Shown: positions 26,670 through 34,870, counted from the first letter of the stretch. The stretch: 35,606 nt of DNA from an uncultured Oceanospirillaceae bacterium (GCA_937138495.1 CAKZPE010000042.1:1-35606); one strand, 5' to 3'. A program made the numbers and translations. The notes: generated by a model from the letters alone, not told the origin.

Positions 26670-26811
26670 TCAGCTTCAATCTGAGCCCTGAACAAGTCAC
26701 CAATAGTGCGCAAGGGGACGTAGCAGCAGTTTCAACTGTTGTTTTAATCACAAACTGCAGGCACAAAAAAAGGCGCGTAAAACGCGCCTTTTTTAATCGC
26801 AGAGGATGCTA
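26670..26811 (-). repeat. Tandem copy B of the rpsA 3' end plus rpsA terminator
   Basis: The unit repeats with a 149-bp period: corresponding terminator bases are at 26611 and 26760. On the minus strand it can be read as TIGDLFRAQIEAEK then stop, a diverged copy of the S1 C-terminus [14 protein letters not shown]. Copies A and B share a stretch (GCGCAAGGGGA then (C/T)GTA) absent from rpsA itself, so one was probably made from the other. Confidence 0.8.
26765..26794. terminator. rpsA terminator (inner copy)
   Basis: GGCGCG / CGCGCC stem extended by A7/T6 flanks, TAAAA loop, 18 bp past the rpsA stop. Strong, symmetrical and probably bidirectional. Confidence 0.92.
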
Positions 26812-28491
26812 TTACTTCTTAGCTTCCATCTGTGCCTTGATCAGGTCACCGATAGTGGTAGGACCAGCAGTTTCAACTGGCTTCTCACTAACTGCTTTGA
26901 TTGCAGCTTTTTCGTCAGCCTGGTCTTTAGCCTTAACAGACAGAGTGATCGCACGGTTACGACGATCCAGGTTAACGATCTTAGCTTCAACTTCGTCACC
27001 TTCTTTCAGAACAGTGCTCGCGTCTTCAACGCGGTCAATGCTGATGTCAGATGCTTTCAGTACGCCTTCGATGCCTTCAGCCAGTTCGATAACAGCTGCT
27101 TTAGCGTCTACAGACTTAACAGTACCGGTAACGATAGTGCCTTTTTCGTTTGCAGCAGCGTACTCAGAGAACGGATCGCTTTCCAGTTGCTTGATACCCA
27201 GAGAGATACGCTCTTTCTCAGCATCGATAGACAGGATAACAGCTTCAACTTCTTCGCTCTTCTTGTACTGACGCAGAGCTGTTTCGTTGTCAGCATCCCA
27301 AGAGATGTCAGACATGTGAACCAGACCGTCCAGATCGTTTTCCAGACCAACGAAGATACCGAAGTCAGTGATAGTCTTGATAGAACCGGTCACTTTGTCG
27401 CCAGCAGCATATTGCTCAGCGAAAGTAGTCCAAGGGTTAGCAGCACACTGCTTGATACCCAGGGAGATACGACGACGATCTTCGTCTACGTCCAGGATCA
27501 TAACTTCAACAGCGTCACCTACCTGTACAACCTTGGATGGGTGGATGTTTTTGTTAGTCCAGGACATTTCAGAAACGTGTACCAGACCTTCAACGCCGTC
27601 TTCGATAGATGCGAAGCAGCCGTAGTCAGTCAGGTTAGTAACGCGAGCTTCAACCTTGCTACCTGCTGGGTAACGAGCCTTGATAGACGCCCATGGATCT
27701 TCGCTCAGTTGCTTCAGACCCAGAGACAGACGGTTGTTCTCTTTGTCGAACTTGATGATCTTAACAGTGATTTCATCACCTGGAGTCAGCATGTCGCTTG
27801 GGTGAGAGATACGCTTCCAAGCCATGTCGGTGATGTGCAGCAGGCCGTCAACACCGCCCAGATCTACGAATGCACCGTAGTTGGTCAGGTTCTTAACGTA
27901 GCCCTTAACTTCCTGACCTTCTTCCAGAGTGGCCAGCAGTTCATCGCGCTGCGCGCTGTTAGCTTCTTGCAGAACCGCACGACGTGATACAACGATGTTG
28001 TTGCGCTTCTGATCCAGCTTGATCAGTTTGAATTCAAGCTCTTTACCTTCCAGGTGGTCAACGTCGCGTACTGGACGCACGTCTACCAGAGAACCCGGCA
28101 GGAAGCCTTGAATGTTGTTAACGTTAACGGTGAAACCACCTTTAACCTTGCCGCTGATGTAACCTTTAACAGTTTCTTCAGCATCGAATGCACTCTGCAG
28201 TACTTCCCAAGCTTCAGAACGCTTAGCTTTTTCACGGGACAGACGTGTTTCGCCGCTGCCGTCTTCAACGCTTTCCAGAGCAACCTTAACCATGTCACCA
28301 ACTTGAATTTCAAGTTCGTTAGCATCGTTCAGGAACTGGTTGCGAGCAATGATTGCTTCAGACTTCAGGCCAGCGTTAACAGTAACCCAGTCGCTATCGA
28401 TATCGATAACTTCACCCATAACCAAGGTGCCAGGCGTCATATCAACGTGTTGCAGGGATTCTTCAAATAATTCAGCAAAGCTTTCGGACAT
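26812..28491 (-). CDS. rpsA: 30S ribosomal protein S1
   Basis: This is the largest ribosomal protein; it binds mRNA leaders and aids initiation. Its 559 residues contain six S1/OB-fold repeats at about 21-87, 105-171, 192-260, 277-347, 364-434 and 451-520, with typical motifs ([62 protein letters not shown]) and an N-terminal [13 protein letters not shown] that docks on S2. Codon usage is strongly optimised, as expected for a highly expressed gene. The common gammaproteobacterial partners cmk and ihfB are not adjacent; the flanks are ycaQ (convergent) and an unknown gene. A structured leader and a promoter lie upstream. Confidence 0.97.
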   Translation of the reverse strand: MSESFAELFEESLQHVDMTPGTLVMGEVIDIDSDWVTVNAGLKSEAIIARNQFLNDANELEIQVGDMVKVALESVEDGSGETRLSREKAKRSEAWEVLQSAFDAEETVKGYISGKVKGGFTVNVNNIQGFLPGSLVDVRPVRDVDHLEGKELEFKLIKLDQKRNNIVVSRRAVLQEANSAQRDELLATLEEGQEVKGYVKNLTNYGAFVDLGGVDGLLHITDMAWKRISHPSDMLTPGDEITVKIIKFDKENNRLSLGLKQLSEDPWASIKARYPAGSKVEARVTNLTDYGCFASIEDGVEGLVHVSEMSWTNKNIHPSKVVQVGDAVEVMILDVDEDRRRISLGIKQCAANPWTTFAEQYAAGDKVTGSIKTITDFGIFVGLENDLDGLVHMSDISWDADNETALRQYKKSEEVEAVILSIDAEKERISLGIKQLESDPFSEYAAANEKGTIVTGTVKSVDAKAAVIELAEGIEGVLKASDISIDRVEDASTVLKEGDEVEAKIVNLDRRNRAITLSVKAKDQADEKAAIKAVSEKPVETAGPTTIGDLIKAQMEAKK

Positions 28492-28550
28492 GTGTATTCC
28501 TATCCAGTAAATTCCGGGAAAACAAGAACTTACTTTGGTTAGCCTGTAAC

Positions 28551-28604
28551 GTCAGCCGGATACAGGGTCAGTTTTAGTATCTGTTTTCCGGCTGAATGGC
28601 TGAC
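28551..28604 (-). promoter_or_regulatory. rpsA: Structured rpsA leader, probable S1 autoregulatory element
   Basis: The ~140-nt leader can fold in two exclusive ways: GTCAGCC (28551-28557) with GGCTGAC (28598-28604), or CAGCCGG (28553-28559) with CCGGCTG (28588-28594), the latter extendable by GATAC/GTATC. E. coli S1 represses its own translation through leader hairpins, so an equivalent role is likely. The exact structure is inferred by eye. Confidence 0.5.
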
Positions 28605-28638
28605 AATGGGCAACCGGAGTACAGATATAAGGGCGGTC

Positions 28639-28667
28639 ATTATACAGCCGCTAAAGATAAGTGGAAA
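28639..28667 (-). promoter_or_regulatory. Probable sigma-70 promoter of rpsA
   Basis: On the minus strand TTTCCA, 17 bp, TATAAT, followed by a GC-rich discriminator (GACCGCCC). This predicts a leader of roughly 140 nt. GC-rich discriminators are typical of growth-rate-controlled promoters. Confidence 0.6.
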
Positions 28668-28675
28668 GTGGTGGG

Positions 28676-28691
28676 TACAATAAAAATTGTA
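28676..28691. other. 16-bp palindrome upstream of the rpsA promoter
   Basis: TACAAT-AAAA-ATTGTA is a perfect inverted repeat just upstream of the -35 of rpsA. It could be a regulator site or an AT-rich upstream element; no second copy was noticed. Confidence 0.35.
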
Positions 28692-28730
28692 GAAAGTGTC
28701 TGGAATTGGTTGCTTTCTTCATTTGATGGG

Positions 28731-28761
28731 CCTGCAATCCTTGCTGTCAGAGGATTGCAGG
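28731..28761 (-). other. Hairpin after the 28784-29557 gene, without T-run
   Basis: The perfect 10-bp stem CCTGCAATCC / GGATTGCAGG with an 11-nt loop lies 22 bp after the minus-strand stop. There is no poly-T on either side, so it is either a Rho-dependent end structure or an mRNA-stability element. Confidence 0.5.
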
Positions 28762-28783
28762 CTGCTGTGTGAAGTATCAGGCG

Positions 28784-29557
28784 CTACTGAGTAAGGTAGG
28801 CCAGACGGCCATAGAGGTTTTCCCGGCAGGGTTTGGATACAACTTTAAGGTCGCTGAGCAGGCCCGCGGGCATCAGAGCTTCGTTTCGGGTTTTGAAGAA
28901 CTCTACAGCCATCTGTTCTTCTTCTTTGCTGTTCGCTGCGATATCGACACCATTTCCAATGCAAAAGGCATAGGCCGGTAAGTGTTCGTTGACAACTGTA
29001 TCAATCTGCCCCTGATCCAGTGCCAGTTTATTGATGGTTATAAAGCGGCGGTATTCCTGTGCTGCGGCTGCCGACATGCTTTCTATCTGGCGACGGTTGA
29101 AGCGGCGGGTTTCCGCGTGGCCGGCCAGAAGTTGCTTAACACGGGTGTGAATAAGGGATATTTCTTCGTCGAGGGAGTAGGGCGCGTAACGTTCGTTGGT
29201 GCGCTTGTATTCTTCCAGCAGTTCTACCTGAGCCTGAAGTGTAATGACTTCTGCTTTAAGGTTGTCCAGTTCCAGGCCCATCTGGCGGCGCTCGGAACGC
29301 AGTTTAGCGATGATCTTCTGGTTGGGGGACATATTCGGGTCGGTATCAATAGAAGGGGCGAGGTGGGAGTCTTCCCCTTCAAGGTCGTAGCGAGAGTCCT
29401 TAGGCATTACGCTGTCGCCAAAGTTCTGCAGGCTTTTGTTATTCTCCGCCGTTTGCGCCATCAGTATGCTGTAAAGCATGTAGCCACCGATGCCCAGCAG
29501 TATCAGCAGTAAGGGTATTCCAATGATCAGTGCCAGCTTATTTTTGCTCAACGACAT
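28784..29557 (-). CDS. Membrane-anchored coiled-coil protein of unknown function
   Basis: I do not recognise the family. The 257-residue product has a short basic N-terminus, one transmembrane helix (about residues 8-33), a ~50-residue acidic, low-complexity linker, a coiled coil at about 78-120 (IIAKLRSERRQMGLELDN then LKAEVITLQAQVELLEEY) and a helical C-terminal half with two cysteines (C199 in YAFCIGNG and C244 in SKPCRE), which could form a disulfide if that part is periplasmic. It starts at ATG 29557, 60 bp downstream of prc on the same strand, suggesting co-transcription and possibly a periplasmic role linked to Prc. Codon use is like its neighbours, so it looks like a real, expressed gene. 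Confidence 0.75.
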   Translation of the reverse strand: MSLSKNKLALIIGIPLLLILLGIGGYMLYSILMAQTAENNKSLQNFGDSVMPKDSRYDLEGEDSHLAPSIDTDPNMSPNQKIIAKLRSERRQMGLELDNLKAEVITLQAQVELLEEYKRTNERYAPYSLDEEISLIHTRVKQLLAGHAETRRFNRRQIESMSAAAAQEYRRFITINKLALDQGQIDTVVNEHLPAYAFCIGNGVDIAANSKEEEQMAVEFFKTRNEALMPAGLLSDLKVVSKPCRENLYGRLAYLTQ

Positions 29558-29607
29558 GTGATTTCCCCGATGGGTGTATGGTCTGTAACAAAATGTGCGG
29601 CGGATGC

Positions 29608-29632
29608 CTGGCCAGGTTTATTGTCTGGCCAG
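29608..29632 (-). other. Hairpin at the end of prc
   Basis: Two copies of the self-complementary CTGGCCAG flank a 9-nt AT-rich loop that contains the prc stop codon. The resulting 8-bp stem lies between prc and the next gene, so it may partly attenuate transcription or block 3' decay. The distal arm is inside the prc coding sequence. Confidence 0.45.
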
Positions 29633-31774
29633 CAGTTTCTTATAGGTAACAGAAATAACATCCAGCAGTATTCTTCCTGTTTCGGCCAGAATGGCTTCAG
29701 CTTCAGGATTAATTATGCGTCCCTGGGAGTCCTTCTCCAGTGTCTCTTCCAGATCGGAGAGTTTATCCAGGGCGGGTAACTGCTTTGCCGACCGGCGCTG
29801 ATTCTCAATATCAAGCTGCCAGGCTTCTGAGGCATCACGTTCTGCCTGGAGCATCGCTTCGTTGAGTGTAATCAGGTTATCGTTTTTGATTTCAGTAATC
29901 CGGTCTATCTGGGCCTGCATGTAGCGGAAGTCCGGATCAGATTCGACACGGGCTTTGTGGCGCGCTGTCAGTTCCGGCAGGGTGCTGCTCAGGCTGATAA
30001 ACTGGCGGTGAGGAACCGGATGAACCTGATCCCATGGCAGGGCACCGTCCAGTGCGCTTTCACCGATTTCTTCCATGTCGTACAGGGAAGGGAAGCGGAT
30101 ATCCGGTACTACCCCTTTATGCTGGGTGCTGTCCCCGGAGATACGGTAAAACTTGGCGTGAGTGAGTTTTAACTGACCCTGACGCAAAGGTGACAGGGTT
30201 TGTACGGTACCTTTACCGAAGGTCTGGTTACCAACGATGATACCGCGCTGATAATCCTGAATTGCGCCGGCAAAAATTTCAGATGCGGATGCACTCAGGC
30301 GGTTGACCAGTACGGCCATCGGGCCATGATAGACAACCTTTGGATTGGAGTCCTGCAGGATATTTACCCGACCTTGCTGGTCTCTGATCTGAACAGTTGG
30401 GCCACGGTTAATGAACAGGCCAACCAGTTCGTTGGCTTCACGCAGGGAGCCGCCACCGTTGTCACGCAGGTCGACAATGAGTCCGTCAATCTTATCTTCA
30501 TGCTGCAGTTCTTTAATCAGCCTTTCCACATCACGGGTGGTGCTTTTATAGTTTGCATCGCCGGATTTCAGCGCGTTGAAATCAATGTAGAAGGTAGGAA
30601 TGCTGATCACCCCGAGACGGTAAGTGCTGCCGTCCCGCTCCAGCTCAATGACGCGCTTCTGTGCGGACTGTTCTTCCAGCTTTACCTTGTTACGGGTGAT
30701 AGAAACGATTCGGTGCGTGCCGTCTTCCGCATCGGCGGGAATGACTTCCAGACGAACGGTAGTTCCTTTCGGGCCTCGGATCAGGGCGACGACTTCATCC
30801 AGCCGCCAGCCGATAATGTCCTGAATTTCACCGGTGCTGCCCTGGCCTACGCCAACGATGACATCAGAAGGCTTGATCTGACCTGTTTTCTCGGCCGGAC
30901 CAGCAGGGACCAGACGAACAATTTTGGTGTTTTCATTTTCTGTCTGCAGCACCGCGCCTATGCCTTCCAGTGACAGGCTCATGTTGATATTGAAGTTCTC
31001 AGACCGGCGTGGCGAAAAGTACTGCGTATGAGGATCAAACTGTTGTGCAAACGCGTTTGCATAACTCTGAAATACATCTTCAGGGTTGGTTTGTTCAACC
31101 CGGGTAAGCTGGTTTTTATAGCGTTTCAGCAGGGTCTCTCTGGCACCGGCAATGTCTTTGCCTGCCAGCTTAAGGTTCAGCAACATGCTTTTCAGGCGCT
31201 TGCGCCAGAACTCATCCATATCGGTCTGGTTGGTCGTCCAGTCATTATTGCTGCGATCCGTCATCAGGGCTTCATCGACAGTAAAATCGATTTCCATGTC
31301 CGGATTTTCAAGCTTATCGATCAGGTAGGCCAGGCGTTCGGTAATGCGTTGCTGGTAACGGTTAAAGATCTCAAAGCCTGCATCCAGATTCCCCGCCTTG
31401 ATCTGATCATCCAGCAAGGTACGGTATTGCTCGAAGCTCTTTATGTCGTCGGCGTAGAAATAGGCCTTGCTCGGGTCGAGGTTGTCGATAAAGCTATCCA
31501 GCACCTTGCTGGAAAGGCTGTCATCTACGTCAATGTCTGAGTAGTGGTCGTCAACCAGAGAGCTGGCGATATCACGGATAACCTGACTGTGAACCGGCTC
31601 AGGTGTCAGCGGTGGGCTGATGGCTGCCTGAGCGGTCAGGCTGCTCAATAGCAGAATCAGGCCACCAATAGCGGCTTGTTTAAAGTGCGTGACAAACTGG
31701 CTGGTACTCAAGGTAATAATTCCTGTAGTCGCTTCAACTGTATCTTTTAAAAGTGAAACCTGTTGTTTGGCCAT
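29618..31774 (-). CDS. prc: Tail-specific (C-terminal processing) periplasmic protease Prc
   Basis: This is a periplasmic serine protease of the S41 family that degrades proteins with nonpolar C-termini and processes cell-wall enzymes. Its 718 residues include a hydrophobic export signal (about 33-50, GGLILLLSSLTAQA), a PDZ domain (~265-350, with GIGAVLQ and VRGP-like LIRGPKG), the S41 core with VDLRDNGGG, nucleophile S496 in SASASEIF, lysine K521 in TFGKGTVQ (25 residues apart as in E. coli Tsp), and the C-terminal Prc-specific domain. From ATG 31774 the n-region before the signal is unusually long (31 residues) and lacks a Shine-Dalgarno. A TTG at 31711 with AGGA 9 bp upstream would give a normal signal peptide and is a real alternative start. 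Confidence 0.94.
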   Translation of the reverse strand: MAKQQVSLLKDTVEATTGIITLSTSQFVTHFKQAAIGGLILLLSSLTAQAAISPPLTPEPVHSQVIRDIASSLVDDHYSDIDVDDSLSSKVLDSFIDNLDPSKAYFYADDIKSFEQYRTLLDDQIKAGNLDAGFEIFNRYQQRITERLAYLIDKLENPDMEIDFTVDEALMTDRSNNDWTTNQTDMDEFWRKRLKSMLLNLKLAGKDIAGARETLLKRYKNQLTRVEQTNPEDVFQSYANAFAQQFDPHTQYFSPRRSENFNINMSLSLEGIGAVLQTENENTKIVRLVPAGPAEKTGQIKPSDVIVGVGQGSTGEIQDIIGWRLDEVVALIRGPKGTTVRLEVIPADAEDGTHRIVSITRNKVKLEEQSAQKRVIELERDGSTYRLGVISIPTFYIDFNALKSGDANYKSTTRDVERLIKELQHEDKIDGLIVDLRDNGGGSLREANELVGLFINRGPTVQIRDQQGRVNILQDSNPKVVYHGPMAVLVNRLSASASEIFAGAIQDYQRGIIVGNQTFGKGTVQTLSPLRQGQLKLTHAKFYRISGDSTQHKGVVPDIRFPSLYDMEEIGESALDGALPWDQVHPVPHRQFISLSSTLPELTARHKARVESDPDFRYMQAQIDRITEIKNDNLITLNEAMLQAERDASEAWQLDIENQRRSAKQLPALDKLSDLEETLEKDSQGRIINPEAEAILAETGRILLDVISVTYKKLLARQ

Positions 31775-32059
31775 AATGCATGTGGCGGTCGGGTAATGGT
31801 TTCTTACTGGTTAAGACCTGTAAACCTTTTTTTAGGTTCCCCTGATTTAACCGCTGATTTCGAGTGTAGTCTCCGCCTGTGCTGATGTAAATTCAATCAC
31901 TTAGTGATATAGAATATCAATATCCCCTGTGAAGACGCAGATATTGCTCTCATCTTGGGTAGCCTTCAGGCGATGGCTGCTGCAAACTACTGCGTTTGCA
32001 GGGTAAGTTTAGTTTTCCGGGAAGTACTGTTTTTTTTCAGTACTTTGATCAGGGTAAAT
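31775..32059. other. Divergent promoter region between prc and the FKBP gene
   Basis: 285 bp with no supported gene. An in-frame extension of the FKBP frame to 31955 exists but lacks a ribosome site and would bury the lipoprotein signal. T-rich stretches are present; no clear consensus promoters were identified. Confidence 0.4.
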
Positions 32060-32593
32060 ATGTTTAGACAGATTAAAAGCGTTGCAGTGATCAGCGTGAT
32101 CAGCAGTGTCATGCTGCTGGCAGGTTGTGGTGATAATCCGGATGAGGCTGAATTCCGGCGTCAGCTGATCGAAAAAGCGCTGAATGACGATGTGAAGAAA
32201 GAAGGTGTGGCCTTTCTGGCTGAGAATAAGTTGCAGCCAGGGGTGAAGGAAACAGAAGACGGATTACAGTATCTGGTTTTACAGCCGGGCCGTGGTGAGA
32301 AACCCCGTTTGCAGGACAGCGTTAAAGTCCATTATCAGGGTTGGAATACAGACGGTGAGCTGTTTGAAAGCACACTGGAGCAAAATGAGCCGTCAGAATT
32401 TCCCCTTGGTGGTGTGATTAAGGGGTGGCGAAAAGCATTGTTAATGATGCCGGCCGGTGCGAAATGGAAGATCTTCTTACCTTCTGAACTGGCATATGGT
32501 GCGATCAGCCCGAATGAAAAAATTCCGGCTAACTCGGCTCTGATATTTGAAATTGAATTACTGGAGATAGTGCCTGCCCAGCAGGCTGAATGA
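32060..32593 (+). CDS. FKBP-type peptidyl-prolyl isomerase lipoprotein
   Basis: This 177-residue protein catalyses proline cis/trans isomerisation during periplasmic protein folding. A lipoprotein signal is clear: hydrophobic residues 8-20, lipobox LLAGC with C23; the following residues are Gly and Asp at +2/+3, so outer-membrane sorting is likely. A short helical region precedes the FKBP domain (about 75-172): [53 protein letters not shown] and [16 protein letters not shown]. This is FkpA/Mip-like but without a long dimerisation domain. ATG 32060 has AGGG 6 bp upstream. It overlaps the next start by 4 bp (ATGA). Confidence 0.88.
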   Translation: MFRQIKSVAVISVISSVMLLAGCGDNPDEAEFRRQLIEKALNDDVKKEGVAFLAENKLQPGVKETEDGLQYLVLQPGRGEKPRLQDSVKVHYQGWNTDGELFESTLEQNEPSEFPLGGVIKGWRKALLMMPAGAKWKIFLPSELAYGAISPNEKIPANSALIFEIELLEIVPAQQAE

Positions 32594-33894
32594 TTATGCT
32601 TAAGAATGAATTTAATCAACGGCTATTTGAGTTTTTAGCGGCGTCTCCGACACCTTTTCATGCTGTGGGTGAAATGCGCGGCAGATTACAGGAAGCTGGC
32701 TTTATTGAGCTGGAGGAGCAGAATGCCTGGTCGGTTAAGCCGGGCGGGCGATATTTTCTGGTCAGAAATGATTCTGCCATTGTTGCCTGGCAGATGCCGG
32801 CAGACGATGGGTTGCCTGAGCGGGGCTTCCGGATGGTCGGGGCCCATACCGACAGTCCGTGTTTGCGGGTAAAGCCGAATCCGGTGCTGTTACGTCAAGG
32901 GTGCGTAAATCTGGGCGTGGAAGTATACGGCGGTGTGTTGCTGAACCCATGGTTTGACCGGGATTTGTCGTTGGCAGGCCGGGTCAGTTATCTGGCGCAG
33001 GATGGCGAAGTCCGCAGTGCGCTGATTAACTTTGTTAAGCCGATTGCTATTATTCCGAGCCTGGCGATTCATCTGGATCGCACCGCGAACAGCGAACGCA
33101 GTGTTAATCCGCAAACGGATATTCCGCCATTGCTGGCACAGGTGCAGGTCGACGGTGATGAGTTTGATTTCCGGACCATGCTGAAAGCTGAACTGGCGCG
33201 GGATGATATCGATGATGTTGATAAGATTCTTGATTACGAGCTGAGCTTTTATGATGTGCAGGGTGCCGGGTATGTGGGGCTGAATGAAGAGTTTATGGCC
33301 TCTGCGCGACTGGATAATCTGCTCAGCTGCTTTATCGGTCTGGAAGCCTTGATTGAGTCTGATTCAGAGCAGGGTGCGTTGCTGATCTGTAACGATCATG
33401 AAGAGGTTGGCAGTCTGAGTGCCTGCGGTGCGCAGGGGCCGATGCTGATGAATCTGCTGGAGCGGTTACTGCCGGATAATGAGTTACGCAACCGGGCGCT
33501 GGCCAATTCAATGATGGTATCTGCTGATAATGCTCACGCGGTGCATCCGAACTTTGCTGATAAACATGATGCGAATCACGGGCCAAAACTGAATGCCGGT
33601 CCGGTTATCAAGATTAATAATAACCAGCGGTACGCCACCAACAGTGAAACGGCGGCTATTTTCAGAAACCTGGCAGATCTGGAAGATGTACCGGTGCAGA
33701 GCTTTGTCGTGCGGACGGATATGGGTTGCGGCAGTACGATCGGTCCGATTACTTCAGGTGAACTGGGTGTGAAGACCATTGATGTGGGCGCACCGCAGTA
33801 TGCTATGCACTCGATTCGGGAAATTTGCGGCAGCGATGATGCCGTTAACCTTGCCCGTATTCTCCAGCGCTTTTTCCGGATGGATAAAGTCTGA
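32590..33894 (+). CDS. apeB: M18-family aminopeptidase
   Basis: This is a cytosolic, zinc-dependent aminopeptidase of the M18 family (aspartyl aminopeptidase/ApeB), 434 residues forming dodecameric tetrahedra in known members. Visible metal and active-site motifs are [15 protein letters not shown] (H86, D88), the [10 protein letters not shown] aspartate, [17 protein letters not shown] with the catalytic glutamate pair, [14 protein letters not shown], and [12 protein letters not shown] with a ligand histidine near the C-terminus. Translation is probably coupled to the FKBP gene through the ATGA overlap. A second ATG two codons on (32596) is also possible. The last 14 bases around the stop are tandemly duplicated (33884-33897 and 33898-33911). 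Confidence 0.93.
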   Translation: MIMLKNEFNQRLFEFLAASPTPFHAVGEMRGRLQEAGFIELEEQNAWSVKPGGRYFLVRNDSAIVAWQMPADDGLPERGFRMVGAHTDSPCLRVKPNPVLLRQGCVNLGVEVYGGVLLNPWFDRDLSLAGRVSYLAQDGEVRSALINFVKPIAIIPSLAIHLDRTANSERSVNPQTDIPPLLAQVQVDGDEFDFRTMLKAELARDDIDDVDKILDYELSFYDVQGAGYVGLNEEFMASARLDNLLSCFIGLEALIESDSEQGALLICNDHEEVGSLSACGAQGPMLMNLLERLLPDNELRNRALANSMMVSADNAHAVHPNFADKHDANHGPKLNAGPVIKINNNQRYATNSETAAIFRNLADLEDVPVQSFVVRTDMGCGSTIGPITSGELGVKTIDVGAPQYAMHSIREICGSDDAVNLARILQRFFRMDKV

Positions 33895-33930
33895 TGCATA
33901 AAGTCTGATGCGTTAGTTTTTTGTTATTAA

Positions 33931-33955
33931 AAGCCGCCTTCGGGCGGTTTTTTAT
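33931..33955 (+). terminator. Intrinsic terminator of the FKBP-apeB unit
   Basis: GCCGCC pairs with GGCGG(T) around a UUCG tetraloop, with flanking AAA/TTT extension and a six-T tail. It lies 37 bp after the apeB stop. Confidence 0.92.
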
Positions 33956-33999
33956 TGTCTGTTACCGGGCGGTCAGGCTGTTGAGGGGGGTGGAAGAAA

Positions 34000-34517
34000 G
34001 TGATCAGAGCAGCAGGATGACTGTCGCAAAAAGCGCGATGTTGTTTCGCTTCGCTTAACTCGAACCGGAGTGGTTATTTTTTTCTGGAGATAATAAATAA
34101 GTGGTCGGGGCAGCAGGATGATCATCGCAAAAAGCACGATGTTGTTTCGCTTTACTCAACTCGAACCTGAAAGAAAAAGAGATGTGTAAAGTAAGTGGTC
34201 GGGGCAGCAGGATGACCATCGCAAAGAGCGCGATGTTGTTTCGCTTCGCTTAACTCGAACCGGAGTTGGGGTGTGGCTTGTAAATGTTGGAGAGTATGAG
34301 AATAAAGAAGTGGTCGGGGCAGCAGGATGACCATTGCAAAAGGCGCAATGTTGTCTCGCTTCGCTCGGCTCGAACCTGAATTGGAGGAGTGTATTAACGC
34401 TAGAGAGTGTTGAAGTAGATAAGTGGTCGGGGCAGCAGGATGACCATCGCAAAAAGCGCGATGTTGTTTCGCTTTGCTCAACTCGAACCTGAAAGAAAAA
34501 GAGATTTACAAAGTAAG
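34000..34517 (-). repeat. Five direct repeats built from the 3' end of tRNA-Pro interrupted by a constant 41-nt insert
   Basis: Five units start near 34000, 34101, 34195, 34310 and 34423; the next in register is tRNA-Pro itself at 34517. Each has, on the plus strand, (A)GTGGTCGGGGCAGCAGGAT, identical to the 3' end of tRNA-Pro plus its CCA-side flank (unit 1 is degraded), then exactly 41 nt (34019-34059, 34120-34160, 34214-34254, 34329-34369, 34442-34482), then TCGAACC, the next bases of the same tRNA. The insert would fall in the T-loop between A58 and N59. On the tRNA-sense strand it contains two small inverted repeats: GTTG...CAAC and CATCGC-N7-GCGATG. Linkers vary, so spacing is 94-115 bp. 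Not a CRISPR and not coding. Confidence 0.85.
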
Positions 34518-34594
34518 TGGTCGGGGCAGCAGGATTCGAACCTACGACCCTCTGCTCCCAAAGCAGATGCGCTACCAGGCTGCGCTATGCCCCG
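34518..34594 (-). tRNA. tRNA-Pro (anticodon UGG), copy 1
   Basis: A 77-nt cloverleaf with CCA encoded: acceptor CGGGGCA / TGCCCCG, discriminator A, D-arm with AGCGCAGCCTGGTAGCGC, anticodon loop TTTGGGA between TCTGC and GCAGA, T-arm with GGTTCGAATCC. It is the last gene of the three-tRNA cluster and directly borders the repeats that contain its 3' end. Confidence 0.97.
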
Positions 34595-34650
34595 ACGATT
34601 AAACTGTTTATACACTGTTTAAGTGATTCAGAAGGTCCACTTTAAGAAAG

Positions 34651-34727
<77 letters not shown>

Positions 34728-34742
34728 TCTTCTGTATTTTGA

Positions 34743-34818
34743 TGGCTCCTCGAGCTGGACTCGAACCAGCGACCAATAGATTAACAGTCTACTGCTCTAC
34801 CAACTGAGCTATCGAGGA
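34743..34818 (-). tRNA. tRNA-Asn (anticodon GUU)
   Basis: A 76-nt tRNA: acceptor TCCTCGA / TCGAGGA, discriminator G, CCA encoded, D-arm TAGCTCAGTTGGTAGAGCA, anticodon loop CTGTTAA, T-arm CTGGTTCGAGTCCAG. It is the first gene of the cluster. Confidence 0.97.
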
Positions 34819-34841
34819 ATCGTCTCAACCAGTGGCGGCGT

Positions 34842-34870
34842 ATATTAATGATGCCCCCGGAGACCGTCAA
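34842..34870 (-). promoter_or_regulatory. Promoter of the tRNA operon
   Basis: On the minus strand TTGACG, a 17-bp spacer, then TAATAT, followed by the GC-rich discriminator ACGCCGCC, characteristic of stringently controlled stable-RNA promoters. It lies about 24 bp before tRNA-Asn. Confidence 0.75.

Noticed and set aside
26657..27987. Long open frames on the plus strand opposite rpsA
   Set aside because: They are antisense shadows of a codon-biased, repetitive ribosomal protein gene, have no family resemblance, and overlap each other.
31955..32059. Longer start for the FKBP lipoprotein
   Set aside because: It would put 35 residues before the lipoprotein signal and has no ribosome site, while ATG 32060 has AGGG and a standard signal peptide.
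34152..34481. Minus-strand open frames encoding a repeated peptide ([20 protein letters not shown]) over the repeats at 34000-34500
   Set aside because: The peptide repeat is a by-product of translating tRNA-derived DNA repeats; two frames are open at once, there is no ribosome site, and the conserved features are RNA-like inverted repeats.
34000..34517. CRISPR-like repeat array
   Set aside because: Unit spacing is irregular (94-115 bp), linkers are not spacer-like, the repeat contains the tRNA 3' end, and no cas gene is present.
34440..34622. Plus-strand open frame containing a [20 protein letters not shown] stretch
   Set aside because: This is the well-known spurious translation of the antisense of a tRNA gene; it overlaps tRNA-Pro completely.
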